Shown: positions 1 to 9,900 of the stretch, in pieces
Layout: every line of letters starts with the position of its first letter
How positions within the stretch are numbered: the stretch's first letter is position 1
NCBI GenBank assembly: GCA_028565715.1
Contig: JAOXYC010242011.1
Span: 1-15,990 of the forward strand
DNA length: 15,990 bases
Source of the DNA: Phoronis pallida
Taxonomy: Eukaryota > Phoronida > Phoronidae
Reading direction: 5' to 3'
Notes under the pieces: model-generated
Told to the model about the DNA's origin: nothing
Database searches by the model: none
The model's input: only the letters and a program-made list of their open reading frames with translations
Program-made: the position numbers and the translations under genes

Positions 1-333
1 TCACACGAGGATTTGTTTTTGCTTGAAGCAAGTAGACCCGATAAGAGTCCAATAAGAACACAAATTAATGTATCTTACTTACTGGCCGAAAGTGATAAAT
101 TTGAAAAGACAAAAAAAAATCATCCTAACTGAACTGGGAATCGAACCTAGGTCCCGACAATAATCATGGTCAACATCACTCGTCTATAGGAAATTTATTA
201 TTTGGTTGGTAAACGACTGCTCAGATAAGAGGACTGTCTTCCGAAACTGTCAGAGTGAGAAATATAAAAAAGATAAAAGTCCAGAATTAAATTCGGGATA
301 AAATAAAAACTGAATATCATAAAAAACAAGCAC
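1..333 (-). other. Intron 1 of the C6orf89-like gene (partial)
   Basis: This sequence lies between the donor at 333-332 and the left edge of the window. If the intron were not spliced, the frame would end at a TGA at 319-317, four codons past the donor. I see no further exon of the minus-strand gene here. The only recognisable content is a degraded tRNA-derived SINE at about 92-180. Confidence 0.6.
92..180 (-). repeat. tRNA-derived SINE, degraded copy (minus orientation)
   Basis: Read on the minus strand, it contains a good Pol III B box (ggttcgattccc, about 147-136), then a thymine run and the family tail gtcttttcaaatttatcac (about 110-92). The same B-box-plus-tail arrangement occurs at 14973-15078 and 5215-5290. 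The A-box end is too diverged to place, so the outer boundary near 180 is approximate. Confidence 0.6.
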
Positions 334-694
334 CTGCCAAATTATACTTCTCAACCAACGGTAGACAAATTTTCCTGACAAAACGAGAAAATGGGTAGCT
401 GTATTCAGCCAGTTTTTTCCCAAGCTGAATTCCAATGTGACGTTCAAGATCCGGGTTGAAACTCAGAAATACGCTAGCGCAACAAGCTACCACCATCAAA
501 GCGAACCAGACTTTCGCAGCAAACTTGATCGCTTTCCAAAGTTTGTTTCGAAAGTTTTGTGTTTCCTTTTCTTGTTCCAAAATCGTACAGAAACATCTAT
601 TGATTTCATCATCATTCAAGCCCCATTCTTTAGCTTTCTCACGAATTTGAGCAAGCTTCACCGCGAACGATTCAACCGGACCTTTCTTCACCAT
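334..694 (-). CDS. C6orf89: First coding exon of a C6orf89-like single-pass membrane protein (partial)
   Basis: The exon encodes 120 residues plus one base and stops at a consensus-like donor (ggcag|gtgctt; GT at 333-332). The ATG at 694-692 has a good context (A at -3, G at +4) and is the first ATG after an in-frame TAG at 730-728. The protein has a charged N-terminal half (residues 1-52, about 5-45 probably helical), one hydrophobic segment at about 56-76 (AAKVWFALMVVACCASVFLSF), then a soluble part ending in KICLPLVEKYN. This order matches vertebrate C6orf89 (bombesin receptor-activated protein): a short cytosolic helix, a membrane anchor, then a conserved SLPIAKKY-type motif, recalled from memory rather than from an alignment. 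The rest of the gene, which in that family carries the C-terminal domain, lies beyond the left edge. It is divergent from the large plus-strand gene. The exon is secure; the family name is moderate. Confidence 0.65.
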
Positions 695-1477
695 TTTCGT
701 ACCCGACTGTGTTGTGATGCTGATGACCTAGTTAGAAATCTAGGTCAAATTGTTTTCAACACGTCCGCACAAAAACGACATTTTGGCCAAAATAAATAAT
801 ATAATTTCAAAGAATTCTCAATTTCAATGTCACATTGATCACCATTAACCTGTCATTGGTTCTAATTTGACGTATTTTAGACATGTTTAATGATTTGCTA
901 ATAGTTTAACTATTTTACTGCCACACGTAAGAGTACATGTTTACAAATGGCGGACGGCGATGTAAAGGAACGTCGGCGCAATGACATTTTTTCAATTATT
1001 TGAGTTCAAGATGACTTGATTACTTATTGCGTATGTTTGTTTTTCTTTGAAAATATTCAAGACTCCTAAGGTTAATCTTAATACGTTCAAAGTTGAGCGT
1101 ATATATTGAAACCACACTTAGCAACAGTCCCAAGTTGAGTGAGAGTCATCAAATCATTCTATGCAGTATGGGATTAGGACTATGTGATATGGCTACTAAA
1201 TGCACCAGTGTGTTATTACGGTGTGGTTTAATTCTAGACTAGATGAGTTATGATTTATGAAACGCATGGCTTCTTTTCTTTGTGTCCAGGGTGATAGTCT
1301 ACTGAGAATGATTCCTTAGTCTTCGTTACAAATTGTGCATTTCTGCTTTCTTTCCAGGATGGCAGGACCAGGGAGTAGTTAATTAATTCCTCCAACCATA
1401 GCCACACCAATACTAGAAGTGATCAATATGATCAATTATACTTTCAAGTGTATTGCCCATCCCTCGCTAAATACCCT
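695..1477. other. Divergent intergenic region with 5' ends of both genes
   Basis: This gene-free stretch separates the minus-strand start at 694 from the TTAA-flanked repeat at 1478. It must hold the 5' UTR of the C6orf89-like gene and probably the transcription start of the large plus-strand gene, whose first coding exon is preceded by an intron acceptor at 2191-2192. An inverted CCAAT box (attgg, 855-859) and a YY1-like ATGGCGG (947-953) are the best regulatory candidates. I see no TATA box suitably placed for either gene. A weak acceptor-like tract (tttctttccag, ending 1357) could begin a non-coding exon, but it has no clear partner donor. Confidence 0.4.
850..965. promoter_or_regulatory. 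Candidate bidirectional core promoter (CCAAT and YY1-like sites)
   Basis: Between the divergent genes, 855-859 reads attgg (CCAAT on the minus strand). Positions 943-955 read acaaATGGCGGac, close to the YY1 consensus AAnATGGCGGC, which often sits just downstream of the start site of TATA-less animal genes. A possible donor, ggcgat|gtaaag (GT at 962-963), lies immediately after, which would suit a short non-coding first exon of the plus-strand gene spliced to 2193. The motifs are visible; their function is inferred. Confidence 0.35.
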
Positions 1478-1953
1478 TTAAAGGGGGTATAAATGCTGTT
1501 TTTCATGGATTTTCAACAAGAGTATCTGCTATAACAGCCTCTGGGAACATATTAGTTGGAAAGCTTTTAAGATTTAAATACTTTATTAAAAATTGCTAAA
1601 ATTTGCATTGTTTTGAAAAAATTTTAACAAACCTTTGTTAACCTAATTTTTAACTTTTTCTCAGAATGATACAGGCAGTTTTTTGGATGCTTTTGAACTG
1701 TCTTTACAATAATCTAATTTTGTTTTGGAATAAAATGGCTCATTTTCAAAGATATAAACAATGTAATGTTTGTTAATGTAAACAATGTTGTTTACAAACA
1801 AACCAAATATGCTAATTGACAATAACTCCCATCTCCTGAAATTGGATACTTTTAATAATTCAGTGAATTGAGTTTTAATCAAAGGCCAAGTGAACTGCAT
1901 AAAGTCAGTCTGATTTAAAATTTGGACGAGTTCAGCATGTATACTCCCTTTAA
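1478..1953. mobile_element. TTAA-flanked MITE-like element (about 476 bp)
   Basis: TTAA at 1478-1481 is followed by AGGGGGTATAAATGCTG. The right end, read in reverse from TTAA at 1953-1950, gives AGGGAGTATACATGCTG: 15 of 17 bases match. TTAA at both ends is the target duplication of piggyBac-type transposons, and there is no transposase frame, so this would be a non-autonomous copy. An internal inverted repeat lies at 1777-1796 (arms TGTAAACAA and TTGTTTACA). The superfamily is inferred from TTAA alone. It fills part of the region upstream of the plus-strand gene. Confidence 0.6.
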
Positions 1954-2192
1954 GAACCTTTTTTTAATTTGTATTTATTACAATGTAGGATCGTATAGAT
2001 TTCATCTTTGTCTCAGAATATTTATGTTTCTATCACAACTAAAAATTAAGCAATTGCCAGCACATGTATATACATTTTCTTATAAAAACTAATAAAATAA
2101 TATAAAACAAAATAGTTTTTCATCAGGCCCTAAGTCACAGGAAAAGATGTTGTCATAAAACCAGCTAATTCAAATTCATTTCCCTATTTCAG
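1954..2192 (+). other. AT-rich 3' part of the intron or upstream sequence before coding exon 1
   Basis: This AT-rich stretch ends in a pyrimidine-rich acceptor (tttccctatttcag, AG at 2191-2192). I see no gene or recognisable repeat. The acceptor implies at least one non-coding 5' exon further upstream. Confidence 0.5.
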
Positions 2193-2215
2193 AATAAACT
2201 GACAACTTGCTCACC

Positions 2216-3944
2216 ATGTCTTTACGGACAAGAATCAATGGCTTTACAGCCTGGGTAAACCTGAGGCTAAAGTCATTCAATGATACGTTACTTGCTAATG
2301 TGTATATGGACCTACTCTCTGGAACACACATGAAAGCATTGGTGGAAAGTATGACAGGCAGAGACCTGAAGAACTTACAGACATTTGATGGGTAAAATGA
2401 AATAAGATCAACATTTTTTGAAAAGACTGAAAAGTTTGGAATCTGAACAGGAAAAGAACCCAAGTCTTCAATTCGTCATGATACTTGTTCAAGTAGTTCA
2501 ATTCCTGGTCAGGTTGAGAATTTATCTGTCTTTTCATAATTTATCACCCTATGTCAGAAAAAAACATACACATGTTAAAAGGATGATTTAAAAAAGACTG
2601 ACAAGGCTTTACAAATTCTTTAAGTATTTTATAAAGGGACCTTATATCAGTTTTACTGTTGGTATAACAGGCTTCAGAAAGTTTTTCATGAGCATTACTT
2701 TCTTTTATTAGGTATTCTATTTAACTTGTCCTGAACATTTGGCGTTCGTTCTTGTTGTTCTTTTTTTTTAAATGCTGATAATTTGGCTGGACTAATGTTC
2801 TAGTGGACATTTTCTCTATTTCAAACATCAATTGGTACCCACTTAGTGTCATAGTAACATGAATCAATTTTTTTTATGAAGCATTGATTCAATTATACAA
2901 ACTGCAAATCTGTTATATATATTTGTTCTGCTTTTTCAGGTTAACACAACAGCAAAGAATCACAAGAGCTGAATGGATTGTGACTGAATTGAAAACATGG
3001 TATGAATACAACAAAAATTAATTTTAAGAAGAAGCATTTCAAAAATGTTATGTTTTCACTCAGAATGCATGTTATCAGCAATGTTAATTGCTTGCAATAA
3101 AAAATCCTAATTCAATTTGTTTCATAAATGATTTTCACCGGCTATGTTGATTGAGAATGACACGTGATCCCATTATCTAACATTGGAAAACTTGCTGTTC
3201 CCAAGTCAACCAGACTACCATAATCAGGATCAAGAAAAGATTTGTCTTTGCCTGTCCACTTGAGCAATTTCTATCAATCTGATTGTTTATTTTTATTGCT
3301 AACTTTTTCTGTTTAACAAAGTTGTATATTATTTTTGAAAATTTCAGCAAACTGATTCCCCAGGATATTTATGTTGATACAAGGCTGGTTGCCATGAGGA
3401 GTGCGGATCATGTAAGTTTCAGTGTTATTATACCGTACATTCCTGGTACAAGCCCATGGGCTTGTAGATTAGGCAAGCCAAACAAACTAGTGTGGGCATA
3501 TTCCCGAGTGTCCTTTAATGTCACATGCATTCATGTATTACCACAATATTGAGATTTTATTAAAACGGGCTTATACCCGGGTGTGTACGGTAAATAAATA
3601 ATTGAATATTGATTTGAAATTGTCTGCCTTAAAAAAAACATCAACTTTTCAATATATCGGAGAATAAGGACAGCCTCTGAAATGGAAATATCTTCTTAAT
3701 TCTGGAGTATTGTTTAATAGATCAAATTTGACACATTTCTAATCAAATATTCTGTATCTGGAAGAACAGTTTTTTGACTATTAAAACACTGACATCTTGT
3801 CACATTTTAGCTACCACCATTGTTATTTTGCAGATGTTTGAGTTTCTATGGCGACTGATCAGTCATGATATATGGTTTTTATGGGAGAGGGCAGAATATC
3901 TTCAAAGTGATGATGACAAAGTTCTCACAGAAATTCCATTCAGG
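2216..3944 (+). CDS. Coding exons 1-4: N-terminal CH-like domain (residues 1-137)
   Basis: Exons 2216-2391, 2940-2999, 3348-3411 and 3834-3944 encode a fold that reads as a calponin-homology domain. FTAWVNLRL (about 10-18) is the helix-A signature, and DLLSGTHMKALVESMTGRDL is the helix C region. A run ending in VDTRLVAMRSADHMFEFLWRL takes the place of the usual DIVDGNxKxxLxLLWxLI helix. The usual aspartate-glycine-asparagine turn is altered (RLVAMRSAD), so this is a divergent CH domain. Intron phases are 2, 2, 0 and 0. Whether it binds actin, microtubules or neither cannot be read from sequence. Confidence 0.75.
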
Positions 3945-6900
3945 GTAAATGATCTATTTGTTTTTAGTTACAAAAACACCTAAAAGACTCCAAGCTCTGA
4001 GGACTCTTCAAAATAATCTCCATGTTCAGATTCAGTGACTAACAACCCATTTTCAAAACACAATGTTCGGGTATATCATTATCAATTTAAAACACCTTTG
4101 GTTCGTATTGTTCAGTTGATAGAACTCCTGGCAAATTGGCAAATACACTGTGGCAGACCTTGCCAGGTTTGAGTAATCATGCCAATAAAAACATTTCAAT
4201 CTTTAATAGACATAAGATCTAAATAGAAACCTTTGACCAGCAACATCTTGGTGAGACACCACCATCTCAGAGCTGCAGAGAACAGGCATGAGCTGGGGAC
4301 CGTGGGCGACCACAGCCCAAAACTGGTGGAGAGCAGTTGTCAATGCCCTATGCTATGAGGATTAAGTCAGTCAGTCATTGTTAATTCAAAACTGATGTCC
4401 AGACTGCCATTACTGATTCAAAAGCAGTAATCCATGTGCCGTCCTTCATAGATTTCTTGATGAAGTAATTTATACAAATTTGCGTTACAGTGGATTCCAG
4501 ATGCACCACCAAAGAAAAAGAAGAAGTATAAAGCCAAACAGTCTCTACTCTCTGGGTTTGGTGCTTCCTCTACAAAACGTGAAGAAGTAGTGGACCCAGT
4601 AAGTATCATGATACTATTTGATAATGGCAAGATTTATTCAATAAAAAATGCACCGACACTTTGAATATCAAATTGTTTGTTTTAACAATTAAAGTTGTTT
4701 GGTCAAAGTTTGTTGTTAAGAAACTCTGTTGATTTTTATACCAAATTAATTCTCCATCATTTTCATTATTATTACAAGCTGTATTTGGCAATTTCCAATG
4801 AATGTCTTTTTAGACAACAATGGTCAATGCAACTTGAAAATGTCAAATTTTGCATTTCAAGAACTTTACTCGAATTTCAAATCTTTTCGATACTTAATAA
4901 TAAATCATAACAACGTACTTCTTCTGGCCCCATGCTAGTCATGTTTCTGTAAGCCTAGTATTAAAAGGATTTATAAGAATGTTTGTAATATAAAAAACAG
5001 GAATGTTAATAGCAGTCTCACATTCCAGAGTCCTAGTCCAATGGATGATTATGAGGCCTTCCCAGGTTCTGAGTACTGTAAGCAGTTTAAAGCAAACCGT
5101 CGTAACCCAGAGAATTACCCTGCTCCGGATGACTGTATACTGGAGATAGTCAATACCCACTTACAAATGACATGGGAAGGGAGAAGGTTACGAGTTCTGG
5201 TAATTTGTTGTAATCAGATAGATGTTAATAGGAGACCCAGGTTTGATTCCCAGTCAGGCTCTGAATTTTTCTGGCTTTTCAAAATTTAGTAAGCTATCTT
5301 TGTCTGAATTTTGTGCTGTTTTACTCTGCTAGGCAAGTTAAAGTCAATTGGTAGAGATGACAGTTTGCTTCTCAACCCCAGATTCATTTGGTGATTGTGT
5401 TAGAATCGTTACTAATAAAAGTAATTTCAATTTTAAAAGCTTGGATGTGAATTAATCTTGTTTATACATGTTGATGACACTAGATTATTTATTGGCTCAT
5501 ACCAACTTATAAGGTAAACGTGGCCATTGTAAACCCATTTCACTATTTCTTTTATGGCAATTTGGTTATAATTAAAAATTTGTAAAATGTAAGTCTCAGT
5601 TAAAAGGGCATGTATTCAAATCAACCAATCATATTTTTAACTTGAAGATATAGAAATATTCAAGTGTTTTTAAACGTTCAATAGTTTGCCTACAAAGCTT
5701 GATATTATTGACAGTGAAATGTTGTGTGTTTTCAGAGTATTGATGACCTAGTAGACAGTCGTGTGTTATGTGCTCTGGTCAACTCAATTATACCTGATAC
5801 CTTTACAACTGAAGTTTTGCTCAATGATAGGTAAGATGAAGAATGGAACCGGTGTAGATTTACCAAGCAAAATGTCTGTGGACATAGAGAATGGCCAAAA
5901 CTTTTAAGCTTCATTTACTGTGACACAGGCTAATCTCAGACTTCAAACGTTTCCATCATCATTCTGATGGTTTTGATGACCGATTGCTGTCAGAATGAAG
6001 ATGGAAAGGTTTGAATCCTCAAATAAGCGTTTTGGTATGGTTTTATCTGTGGCTTCAAAACCTAGATTGATTTTTACTGGTCTTTTGGACACAAAATACA
6101 CCATGAAATAAAAAATATCACAGTCTGCTATGATAACAATTTTTTTAATCAAATGTTTCAATGGATTAACTTGTTCACCCAATATATTGTTGATATGTCT
6201 CAAACCTTTGGTGTGTGTTTATTTAATTTTAGATGGACTATAAACTTGTGCCTTAGAACTGCTGAGAAAATGTTTTATAGTGAAACACCATTTGATTCAG
6301 CTGACTTGGTCGAGGTAAGTTTAGAATTTGCATGGTTGATTTTCATCTGAGGTTAAATGAATCCCCAAAGTACGGTTTACCGTATAATTCTTTATGATAA
6401 TGACTCAATGAGAATGAGGAAAATTTAATCTTTGATTGACCGAATTTGGGTTCGCGCCCTGGGTTGAGTGCTTCCTACTGGGCTAGGATAGGATGGTATT
6501 GTGAGTGTTTAGCAAAAGGTAATGCGATTCTTTCGAGAATACCGCTCGCCTGCTGTATGCTCCCCGGGGAGTTGAAATGGTACTTGAGTGAACAGAACCG
6601 GAGCCTGGGTAATGATGTTGAGAACTGTAAAGCGCTTTGAATAAAAAAGTGCTATATAAGCACTGGGCATTATTATTATTATTATGATATTGACTGATGT
6701 TACATAATTCCATATTATTTTGCAGGCTGACCCTTTGTCGGTGTGTGCATATTTTTGTTATTTCTTCATGATTGCTTACAAGTACCGACAGTGCCGAGCA
6801 GTCATCAACCGCAGGGTGAGTTACTCCCCCTTTTGTTGGGATCAGGAACCTTCTATCACAACAGTCACATTATTAACACTTTATTTCTAACAGGCTGTAG

Positions 6901-9900
6901 AACGTATGAAACATCATCTTCATATTCAACAAGGGAGGTTTTTGAAACAAATTGTTTCAATGCCTTAAATGTCTGCAATCATTCAAACTAGGAACTAAAG
7001 GTTCTCAAAAATAGCTATTTAAAATCAAAAAGTTTTTTTTTTAACAATTGAATAATACAATTTTAGGTTTTGCCGTTCATGATTGTTTTAGGAACTAGGA
7101 GTTTTCTCATGCATAATTATATAATTCATTTGCTGCCACAATGAGGAATTGAAAACTCTTTCATTCCAAGTTTGAGCTAGAGATCACGTCATACATGTTT
7201 TATCAATGAGTTTTCTCCTTGAACTCAACAGAAAACTCTACATCAACTGATTAGGGAATGTGTTCTACAACTGGAAGAATTCCCACCCGTGGTAGTCAAC
7301 ATGCATGATTTGAAGAGGAAAAAAGACATAAAACAAGACATGGAAAATCATAAAGAAGGTTTGTCTAACAACCTAATTGTGTCATAGGTCTGATAGATCA
7401 AAAACATTTACCTTTTCCATCCTTGCTTTAACAGGAAACTTATCTATTAAAAAAGTTACCATAATTGCATTTGTCAATCAATAAGCCTGCAAAGTCAATA
7501 TACATGTATCTTACTGTTTTTGCTGGGTTTATCTATTTACTAGGTGTAATATAAAACACATTGTTGAACTCATAAAAATTCATTACATTATTTTCTAGCT
7601 ATAATGCTGCATGTGAGCTGACAACAAATTCTTGTATCTTTTATGTATTTGAAAATAAGATTAAGTAAAGACTGACCATAACGTCTGTTTTTTCTTGCAG
7701 CGGTTAAAGTCCTCGAAACCAAGTTTGACCTTGACTTTTGTCAAGAGTGGGTTGATCATGTAATGACGGTACAGAAACAGGTATGAGTGGGGAAGTTTAT
7801 TGCTATTTTGTGTATTTGTAGAAGTTTGCATACAAGGATATTTTTTATTCAAAGTTTCATAAAACATCTGTCACAATGAACTGGAGTTTTAATAATTGAT
7901 ATTGTCGGAAAATAATCAGAAGTTGTATGTTGCAATGAGTGATGGTGTGTTGATAATAGAATGTCAACAGTCAAATAAAAGGCTAGGACAAAATGTGCCA
8001 CAATTTTTATTCAAAACTTTTGCATTCTTTTTTAACTTTCACATTTTTGCAAATTAATTAGAAGACAATTTAATATTAAACAATGATAAAATGAAACTTT
8101 CTTCTTCTTTTTTAGGTGCACCAGAGTATACGTGAAAGAATAGCCCTGAGATTTGACACAATGAAAGTACCAAGAAACTTGACCATAAATGATCTATGTC
8201 TTTCAATGGTTATCAACCTGGTATGTTCCTAAAAACTACACAGTGTCACTCTATAGTGTTGAAATGAGACAGAAAACTTCAGGGCCTTGGTAGTGTAGTG
8301 GCTCTGTTCATTTGTATAAATATAGGAGATTGGGTTTTAAATTCCCTGTCAAGAGGACAAATTAATGTTTCTGTCTACAAAATGTAGTGAGTTTAGACAG
8401 TAGAAAGGACACGTCTTGTATTTTGACATAATAATAGTGGTAATAATACCCAATGCTTTACAATTCTCAATATCATTACCCAGGCTCCGGATCTCTTCAC
8501 TCAAGTACCATTTCAACTCCCCGAGGAGCATACAGCAGGCGAGCAGTATTCTCGAAAGAATCGCATTACCTTTTGCCAAACACTCACAATACCATCCTAT
8601 ATAAGGGCTGTATGACTTAATTATCCATTTGTCATACTGACATTTGTGTCTTAAATTTCTCGTTTATCAATCAAAACTTTTTCTTGTTCAAATATTTATG
8701 GACTGGAGTTAAATTGCATTTCAAAACTTGAATATTTTCACCATGTCAGCCCAGTCGTTCTGTTTTATAGTAATTTCTCTTAGCCATTAGAAACAAATTC
8801 ACTGTTCTAAGCTTTTCAATTAACTAAGCCGAGTGTAGTCAACCAAACCTGTTGAGGGGAAAAAACTCACATTTCCGTTAAGTGAGTTCCATTTTATAAA
8901 AGTGAAACCATTGCATATGTTGTATTTTATTTTTGTTTAGGTAAAAGAATTTTTTTTTTTCACATGTCATGATATCAACATTCATCAGGAATTTTGCAGG
9001 AAATTTAAATTTCTTATATTTTCCTTTTCAGAATCTGACAAATGGTTCTGGATTTTATCTGAGCACAGACAAAGAAATCTGTGCAGAAGGTCGTAAGATT
9101 ATACTCCGGAACAAAGATACTGGGGAGTATATTGATGACTTTACTGCTAAAAATAAAAGTAAGTTATGATTTAAGCTATGGTCACAATGGATCAGCGACG
9201 GGTTCAAGACAAGAATTATGACAAGTCCCGCGATCATCGTACGATGATCACACGACCGTCGTGCGATTTTTTGGTTCATCAGCAGTCGTGCAATGAAAAA
9301 TCTGTCGGGCGATAAATTCATCCAACCCATTTTATCCTCATGACAAATCTGTCGTGAGCTCGTCGTAGACCTGTCGTGAGTTCATTGTGACCACAAACAT
9401 ATTTCATTGTACGACGGCCCCCCGACGAAGTAAAAAGTTCATCGTACGACAGATCTGTCGTGAACTCCATTGTGACCATAGCTTTACTATGTACAAGATA
9501 CACATCATTGTAAAGTATTATATGAATATGGACCGCTTCTGAGGGCGATATTCAGTTATCTGGTTCTTTGGACGAAGGTAGAGCGATGTTGCCTAAGGGC
9601 TCCCAAGGTCCATAGAACCTGATATTGCCCAAGGAAGCGATCCATATTAATTAATTTGTTCTATTATACGACTACTGATACTTTGACCTCACCATTTATT
9701 TTCTGTCATCGATTGCAGAGTGCATTACTGTCATGTTTTGTTGGTTAATTTTTCATAGAAGATTATTTTCTTTTTTATAGTTTTTTTTCTTCAAGAGTTT
9801 TTTGTTGCTCAAACAAAATGTTGTTTTTTCTATTGATGTGGCAAAAAAGAATATTTTAAAACTAATGGCTTTTATTGCAGCCCCAATAAGGAAGATCTTA

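Noticed and set aside
437-799. 120-residue plus-strand frame opposite the C6orf89-like exon
   Set aside because: It is the antisense shadow of the minus-strand exon; the minus strand has the good start context, membrane segment and donor.
1350-1392. Small frame MAGPGSS after an acceptor-like tract, as an alternative start of the large gene
   Set aside because: It stops after seven codons at TAGTTAATTAA and has no convincing donor; at most it is part of a non-coding exon.
1661-1900. 79-residue frame on the minus strand inside the TTAA element
   Set aside because: Low-complexity AT-rich translation within a repeat; no domain, no start context, no splice logic.
6446-6640. Two similar peptides (6446-6640 plus, 8349-8579 minus) that look like paralogous genes
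   Set aside because: Both are translations of inverted copies of one SINE; the similarity is at DNA level and extends through non-coding tail sequence.
6669-6687. ATT microsatellite as an independent feature
   Set aside because: It is the tail of the SINE and not a separate locus.
8864-8888. Hairpin AACTCAC / GTGAGTT as a regulatory RNA
   Set aside because: Only a 7-bp stem in AT-rich intron sequence; expected by chance.
9055-9330. 91-residue minus-strand frame over exon 13 and the MITE
   Set aside because: It crosses a well-supported plus-strand exon and a transposon boundary; no sign of coding selection.
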